Assembly (NCBI GenBank): GCA_000969725.1
Contig: JXSR01S009224.1
Strand: one strand, 5' to 3'
Origin: Ophiothrix spiculata
Taxonomy: Eukaryota > Echinodermata > Ophiuroidea > Amphilepidida > Ophiotrichidae
Length of the DNA stretch: 26,616 nt
Shown: one piece after another, positions 13,401-22,400 of the stretch
Numbering within the stretch: position 1 is the stretch's first letter
How the letters are laid out: each line of letters starts with the position of its first letter
The notes under the pieces: model-generated
What the model was told of the DNA's origin: nothing
Databases searched by the model: none
What the model saw: only the letters and a program-made list of their open reading frames with translations
Made by a program: the position numbers and the translations under genes

Positions 13401-16400
13401 TATTAAAGGGAATGCCCATCATCCTGATTTTGAAATTTCACTTTTTCCCACACATCACAATTTTTTTGGTGTTACAGGAACAAACTTACCACTGTAAATG
13501 TTTGCTCAAAAACAAAGAAATGTTGAAATCAGAGACAAATGTGTCTATCTCTGAATTTAGGGTTACCTGAAATTCCAGTTGGCAGATGAATGACACTGTT
13601 GCTTTGATTCAGCTTTATACCGGGTCAAATTCAATCTATTATAATTGAATATGAGCTCTGTTTGAGGTGAAAAATACACAAAATAAAAGAGAAACATGTC
13701 TTATAATTGCCCAAGAGTGATATTTTACAGAACTGTTAGCAAAGGAGTATAATAATTTTAAAATTATGTTGATTTCTGACTTAAACGTGTTTGCCCTTTT
13801 AAGTAGGTACACACTAATGATTCTGTAGACTTTTTGAAATTTTGGGAAATCATGGGCAATCCCTTTAAGGCCAAGAAAAAATATGTTGTGTTGCCCTCAA
13901 GTAGATCTGAAAAAATGAGTCGGTCGGTCGGAAAATACTTTTTTTTTTTAATAAATTTTTTAAAAAGCACCTAAATTATGAAATTTGGGTGCATTTACCA
14001 CTATTGGCTAATTCCATGATCTTGTATCATCATACATGACTTTTTCAAGTTCAATTCTGACATAAAAGTAATACCTGAGTTGAAAGTAAACAAGTCAAGG
14101 TCTCAGGAACTACTTTTGTTTTTTCCATAAAGCAAATAGAACTTATTTTATGACTGGTATAAGTTGTATGTTGCCTTAGTAACATTTTACCCTCAAATTT
14201 GCACCAAAAAGTGATTTGGTACTGAAACAGAGAAAAACATCTGAGGCTTTTCCTTATTAGTGTATAAGAAGCCCCAGTCTCTGTGCTCTAAAGTACAATC
14301 GCGTTTTAGTAATAAATGTTAATCATAGCCGAGTAGTGTGTTGTTGGAATTTGCCGTTTTCAGATGTCACGCCTGTCACGAAAAACATGAAAAGTTTTTG
14401 CTGTGTTTTATTAAAAGGTCATGTTTTGGTGAAACATCAATATCTATCTTCTATCATGGAGTCTACATCTGCAAAGCAATAAACAAACATTCAGTGATTG
14501 CTTATTTCTCTACTATTACATCTCAAAATCGGTCACGCCTGTCACGAAGTCGAAATCCCGGAAATGTTTAAGTCGCCATTTTGAAAAAAAAATTCATGTT
14601 ATAAAACTCAAACTTTAAAGACATGTTAGAATCATCATTTCCTGTCTTAATTGGCAAAAAAACCGACGAAAATATGTTATTTACAACTTTTGTAGCAAAA
14701 TTTTGCTTTTGGTAGCCATTTTTGCCATAATGCAATTTTGCCTGATTTTTCAATCCGAAAGTGCTTTATGACGTCATAATTACGTAACGCCTCGGCCGAT
14801 TTTGATGATCTTGGTATCGTTGGATAGGGGAGGATCATACCTATCGATAATTAGCAAAACTAAGTTCATAGGAGGTTCCGTTCTAAAATATTAGGGTGGT
14901 TGCAACAACCCTTCGGAGGACGTGTTGCAAAAATAGCTCAGGAGGACAAGGGTTAAAGCTCAAAAATAGATTAGACTTGCATAATACAGTATCAAAACTG
15001 TTGAAAATAAATCAAAATCATAAATAAAGACGTTATTAAACAACAGATCCATTGCTAAAATCAAGTTTTACTAGGTGTGCACAAATGTCACGCCTGTCAC
15101 GTCACGCCTGTCACGAAATGATTTAGCCTGTATTCTCCAAGTTAAGAGCTACAGCTCCAAAAGTGAAATGTTTCCCGATTGGTTCCCCAAAGGAGATATA
15201 CTGCAACATAAACAGGAATCAAATATCCCGTGGGAAAGAGATAGAATTCAGCATTAAACCATATTTTTGAAAAGGCAGTGTCAGTTTGGGTCACGCCTGT
15301 CACGGACACTTTGTGTCCCCATTGTGAAGACAGTGATTGAGTTAGAATAAATTTTCACTTTTTGCATCCAATATCGAATGTTTACTATAACATATAGGAA
15401 TATATCCGTGGTATCGCCTTCAGATAAAATTTACCAGCTATTCTGAGAAAAAAAGGTTCATGCAAAGGTCACGCCTGTCACGCTGGAATTCGCCTATTGT
15501 CAAAATATTTTCTCAAAAAACACCCAATCTGAGCAAAATTGGGTGCTTTCCCGCTCCTATATATTTTTTTAAAAATTTTTGAATAGGGTCGGTCGCTGAG
15601 GGCAACACAACAATTTTTTTTTGGCCTAATGTGAGTCACTTACCAAGACAGCAAAATCGGTGGTAAAATAAATGAGGTAGAATGAGCCTCCTAGTATGAC
15701 CAGCACAATGAGGTTGAGCAGTATTCGCAGGCTGTACAGCTGGAGTTTTTTAGAGCCCGTCCGCGTTTTCCTTTTAAGAGCTTGCCTTTCCTCCTCTAAA
15801 TCACTCTGAAATGAAAACATGTCATAAATACAGTCATGTATACTCTCATTCATCTGGGCTAGGTTGATTCAAGTTCAGATCCCTGGCAAAAATCGAGTAC
15901 AATTCTAGTACAAGATTGGAATGTGCACATTTGGAACATCATTCAAGTACAATTTAAGTACAATTCTAGTACACAAAATTTGTACTAGAACTGTACTAAA
16001 AGTGTCCTCGAATGATGTTCCAAATGTACACATTCCAATCTTGTACTAGAATTGTACTCAATTTTTACCAGGGATATTATCTAACTCTTTCACTCCGAAA
16101 TAAATTTTCCCCATCGGTCTTATTTCGACGGATAGCCGCTCTGAGCCGCTCACAGACAGACACCAGGGTGCCAGGATTGTCCTCTTTGCTAATAAAAATG
16201 TTAGTGCTAGATAGCCCTTTGTTTCAACTGCTTGCTGGCGAATTTTTAACCAATTCGGGCTTGTAGTATTTTTAGAGTAATTTGAACAAATTGTGTCAAA
16301 GTAGAAATTCCGGCCAATTGTGCATACTTTTGCGAGCCGCTGTGAGCGGTTTGCCAGAGTGAAAGAGTTAAATCTAGACAACCAGACCTACTTATTCGGA

Positions 16401-19400
16401 GCAAACCGACGTTACAGGCAAGACCATCGCCCTTCAGCTGGGTTGTGATGGTGACCTTGTTTCTAGATGGAATAAATGCAGGGCTGGATATTGGTATTTT
16501 TCGTACTAGATAGTCGGGCAGGTAACTTTCCAAAGTTATCTACCCAACATGAAATTTACTAGCCTGGAGTTCAACAGTTAAAAAAAGAAATCATCACCAA
16601 CATCTAAAAAATTTGACAATTTGCTACAAAAGACGCAAATTTGGGCATTTTCATAAAAACTCTGAAAATTTGTGTGTGTTTGCAACACAGTTGCTTTTTT
16701 TGTATAAATTTAGCTCAAAATTTTGAGAAAATTGGTATATGGATTCCCATTTCTTGGAAAATTTATATTTTTATGGGTCGCTTTTCAAATTTCCTCCCCT
16801 ACTCAAACTAAATTAAAGGTTCTAAGGGTTAAATTTCCTTGTCACTAAAATAACTTTTGTCATTCAAAGACCTACCATTTTCTTAAATAGATGTAATTTT
16901 TTTTTGAAAATTTTGCAAAATTCATCAAAAATTTTGCAAAATCATCGATTTTTGGGGGGCATTTTGACTTCAAGTGGAAAGACCCTACTATTTGGCAAGT
17001 TTCGCCGAAAACCCCCATATTTTTTTGAACTTTGTCACTGAAAGACCACCCTTTTCCCCAAATTTGTCACCAAAAGACCCCTACTTCCACGGTGCTTGGT
17101 GGCACTCGTACGTCACTTCCATATGTGAGTTAAAAAACTGAAATAAATTGAAAATAAAATAACATAAAATAAAGTCAAATCAAATAAAATAAAACAAAAC
17201 AAAACAAAATAATATAAAAAGAATAGAATAAAATAAAATAAATTGATAGTGAAAGTGAAGAGTCCCCCCCCCCCCTGATCTAGATACAACTTTCTTGCAC
17301 TGACCTGACATGAGAAATTGATGCTGAAGGTGCTGTTAGACATGTTATGCATAAATGACATCAATGTAAGAAATTCTTCAATGGTCTTGGTGGCTCAACT
17401 TTTGTACAATTTGTAATGTGAGTACAAGAAAATTGTATCTTCAATAGCTGCCATTCTACTTTAATTTAAATATCACACTGCACGAGGGATGTTCAGTCTT
17501 GGGTCAGTGGCTCTTGAAATGGTTTTCAGGTCTATTTTAGTGTGTTTTGGTTTCAATAGCAAATGAAAAACAAATATTAATATTCAAAAGGCACTGAATT
17601 CTAAAAAAAAACAGTTATGTGAAACCTTTTGGTGATTTTGATTTATAACTTCTTAAAATACTTTCAATTTTATTTCTACTCACCATAAGTTCATAGTGAA
17701 TACTTTTATGCTTTAGGTAACCATTGTTAGTGTCCGTCAGGGAGAAATCCCAGCTGGCGAATACTTTGTTGCAATATTTATAGTGATGTTCCTCTCGGTT
17801 TCCAAGATTTTCTTTGAATCCTTTGGCAGTACTGCAAAAGTAAAGAGATAAAAAACATAGCTTTTTCAAATAAACGTAATAAGGTACACGCTTTAGGTAA
17901 CCATTGTTAGTGTCCGTGAGGGAGAAATCCCAGCTGGCGAATACTTTGTTGCAATATTTATAGTGATGTTCCTCTCGGTTTCCCAGATTCTCTTTGAATC
18001 CTTTGGCAGTACTACAGAAGTAAAGAGACCAAAAACGTAGCATTTTCAAATAAACGTAATAATTAAAGGTACACAATTATCAAAATTAAAGTTCATTTAT
18101 CCTATAATTTTGATTGTATTGCATTTTTAAAACTTTTAAATACGGTACTAAAATCCATAACCATTCCTGATGTCCTTACTTGGGTAATAAAAATATATGC
18201 CTGCTTCTTTGATCTTTGACCCCTTTTTAAAATCAAATTAGAGATTTAATACAACAAGAAATCTAATTTGTCTCATAAAATCTCCAAATCTTTAGGCTTG
18301 CATTACATATTTATTTAAAAGATATGGTTAAAATAAAGTCAATGAACTGCGTGGCACTGTAGAAATGTTATGTCAAGATGCGCCCTGGGTAAATAGGTAC
18401 GAGCCCTAACTAAAATCTGAAACTGGAACCTGGTAGATTAAATCTTTCAAACAAAAGTGAAAACAACATTTGGAAAAATTGGTCTGTCCTTTAATAATGA
18501 AGCAGGTGGTATATAATGAACCTGGTAGTATAAATCTTTCAAACAAAAGTGAAAGCAACATTTTGAAAAATCGGTCTATGTCTTTTAATAATGAAACAGA
18601 CTAACTTATTATTTTGTTTCCTTTGGGTATTCCTAAACTCAGCAGGAGCCAGACTAATTATATGTTTACACTAGACCCAACAATTGGTTGTGTCCATAAA
18701 ACCTGGCGGGTACTTACCTTTGTTAATAGATGACATTTTTATTAACAAATTTTATTATTTTGTGGTTGGAATAAACTCAATGATAGAGGGTACACATAAT
18801 GGTTAGGCGACGAAAACAAAACCCTGTTTTACGGGCCCGACCGACCCTAAATTTGCATTTTGGAATACTTTTTTTTTTTAGTTTGCCAAAATCGTGTAAA
18901 ATAAACTGTTTTTTGTAAATGTCCCTAGAAAATTTAGTGGTAAAATTTTTTCATTTTTTCTCCTATAAATATATAAATTTTTTTATCTTGGAGTTATTTT
19001 GGGCAATTTTTTCAATAGAAAAAAATTTGCCGGACCAACCAACCATACTTGAAAGGTCCGCCCACCCGTAATATAGGGGGGTTATTTTGTCGCCTTATGT
19101 ATGATTTTGAAATGTATAATATGTACAAACCAGAATCTCTTCTTACTTTATATCTTTTTTAACATCTAGCATTTACTCATTCATTCTACAGTTTTCCAGA
19201 GTATTAAGTTTCCGTTCACAGGGATTCTGTAGTTGCTACACTGGTTTGCATGAAGAAAAAAAATCACACATGTAATTACTGTGAGTGATTGGTCAAACTA
19301 AAGCACTTGTATGCATATGCCAATCAAGATAACAATACAGTACGAGGGTAAACTAACTTGTAGCTTAAGTATGTTTTGTTTGTACAGTATTTTTATTTAT

Positions 19401-22400
19401 TAAGTTTGTCTGCGTACTGCATCATTTAACTCGAGCGTAACGCGCGCGATCGTCGGCGCTTCACAAGCACTGGAATTAAACCAATCACACTCTGTAAATA
19501 TGTGCGTCTTTCACGCAAACCACCGTAACAACAAGCGCCGTTCTCCAAAAACCCCGCTAACGGGTTTGTGTGAAGAAACACCTCACACATGCAATTACTG
19601 TTGAGTAATTGGTCAAATTCAATTTTCTTTTGTGCATGTGGTTTGTTTGTATAAACCCAGAAGAACTATTGGTCCAGAAATTAGCATTTTCTCTATTAAT
19701 TCACGATTTGTAAAACTCTGGAATATTCTCCATATTGAAATTGCAAAACTGCAGTTTAAACCAAACTCTCAAGTTTTTACTTATATTTTTGCCGATAATT
19801 CAATAACATTTAAAAATCAAAATTTTGAGTAAAACCCTCCTCAACATTAAAAACATTTGTTTTCAGATTCGTAAAGTAAAGAAATATTAATCTATCAATA
19901 TTTTATCATGGCAAATATCTGTAAGACCTATTTTTTTGCCAAAATCACACATTTTTGACCCAAAATTGATATCACCACAGCTTAAGTTTAGATTGGCTCA
20001 ACACACTTGTTTCTAGATTCTAAAAGCAAAGAAATTTCAACATTTCATAAGAACAAATTTCTTTAAGGCCTACCAAATAATTAATACAAAATCCACATTT
20101 TTGGCACTTTTTGCCAAAATCACACATTTTGGTCAAAAATTGACTTCATATCTAAGTAGACCGAGTGTTCAAACGTTTAATGAATGGTATTGTCCATCCT
20201 TCCAATCTTACTTACTAGTTGACCATGAGGACCAAACTCAGCGCGAAATACGCCACTGTTGTCAGTAGATAAGCCAATGGCAAGTCATATATGTTCTTAT
20301 CGATTGGTATGAAGGAATTGCTGTCATTCTTATTGTAGAAAACTGGCGTATATTTGCCGTAGAATATCTCGGTATTCTCAAGGATACCCTGGAAGAAAAC
20401 GGATTCAAATCAGAAATACTTATCAATAGCATCAAGTGATTAATATGTGGACCGTCGCGGCAAAAGGGTGCAGTTTTCGGCTCGTACATGTTGCTCCTTG
20501 TAGCATATCTGATGTATGCTATTTGTATGCATCAGATATGCTACAATGAGCAACATGTAGGAGCCGACAACTGCACCCTTTTGCCGCGGCGGGACACATA
20601 TGTGACCAGCCATACCCAAAGGTACCTTACAGGTTGGTATTCCGATCTGGTGACAACTTTAACATATGTTTTTTTCCATAATTAAATGAAGGGTTATCAT
20701 CTACATAAAGCAATTATGAAGAAATTGCTGTCATTTTTATTGTAGAAAACAGGTGTATATTTGCCGTAGAATATCTCGGTATTCTCAAGGATACCCTGGA
20801 AGAAAAAGGATTCAAATCAGAAATACTTACATGTGATTATCATTAATATGTGACCAGCCATATCCAAAGGTACCTTAAATCAAAATTTTGCTTCCATCTG
20901 AAAATTGGGATTCTTAAGCTTTAAAATGACACCTTGCTTTTGGTTATTGGATGTTTGGTTACAAAGTTACATCCAAATTGGTAAAAGGCATCTAGCTAAT
21001 TTGGAAAACTATAGTTCTGAATAAATTTAGTATACAGTTTTTGTACCGAGTAAAACTTGGATGAAGAGAGGTTTTATCTTGGTTTTTAACACATTTTTTA
21101 ATGTTTTGACTGTTGTAACCTTATTAACCTTAACACTTTTAAATACCTCAGAAATTTACAAAAATGGGTGGTTTCCCCCATCCCAATCCAACATTCACTG
21201 ATGCAAGCCAACGGGTATACGCTGCCCTGGCGGCGTTTTCGTGATTATAGCTAACTCCGGTCTGTGACGTATTGGAATTAGGCAATTTTCTGGAATGGGA
21301 TTTTGTGAGGTTCGGTGGTGTTAGCTTGTTGAGACACTTTTAAGCACCTCTTCATTAAAAACTATTTCTTAAAAAATTTCAATGCATAAAATCAGTGGAC
21401 CAACCGCGAACCCTTCCCCCCCCCCCACCCTGGAATTGAACCAAAGACCTCTCGCATCCCAATCATACATTCACTGATGCAAGCCAACAGGTATATGCTG
21501 CCCTGGCAGCGTTTTCGTGATAAAACTAACTCCGGTCTGTGACTATTTGGACTTTGGGCGATTTTCTTGATTTTGTGGAATGGGATTTTGTGAGGTTCGG
21601 CGGTGTTAGGGTTAATATGATAGAGGACACTTCAAAGGTAACTTTTCTAATTAAAGTAGGAATTCTTGACTCTAAGTCTATGATCAGCTTCAATGGCCAA
21701 TATCACGTAACACACAATGCCAACCTTAAGGTACCTATGGCAGGTCACATATTAGACTGATATTTGATTATAAATATTCATTATAAATCCGGTACTGATG
21801 GTAGGTACACGACGTAGGGATATTCTTTTTTTTTAACTATCTACTTTTTATTGTTGACCAACTCCATATAGAGTGACACATACATCCTTAGCAAAATCGC
21901 CTATTAAATCATGCACCTCAACACATCAGATGCTAGATTAAAACAAGAAGTTATCATGGACTGGAGTCAGTTCAAGAAAAGCTATTCAAGGATAATAGGT
22001 GTTTCTTTTGTTCCATCAATACAGCCTACTTGAATTTTCTATGTTATAGCGTGTTGGCGGTTAACTTTGAAAACAACCATGTTATATTTAATCCGGTTAT
22101 AACACAAAGAAGCATGATTTGAAACAAAGAAATGACAAAAGTGCACTCAAGGGCACTTTGTGATCAGAATTAATGAAAAGAGGGTGGTTTTACAAGAATT
22201 TTCATATCAAACTGATTAGCGTACGATAGCGTACAGTTAAGATATTTGTAATTGAAACGGACAGCTTTAGTCCATTCGGTATATGTTTGCAACTTACACA
22301 AAAAATGCGGTTGTAAGCGTACAAATGATGAAATGTACTGTGATCATGGAGATCAAATAGGTCGATAACAGCTTTCCGGTAAACAGACTATACTAAATCA

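Noticed and set aside
14366-15483. CRISPR-like array from the spaced GTCACGCCTGTCACG repeats
   Set aside because: Spacing is irregular (from zero to several hundred bases), repeats are only 15 bases, and the genome context is eukaryotic.
17113-17364. Minus ORF rich in F, Y and L
   Set aside because: Translation of a simple (TAAAA)n tract.
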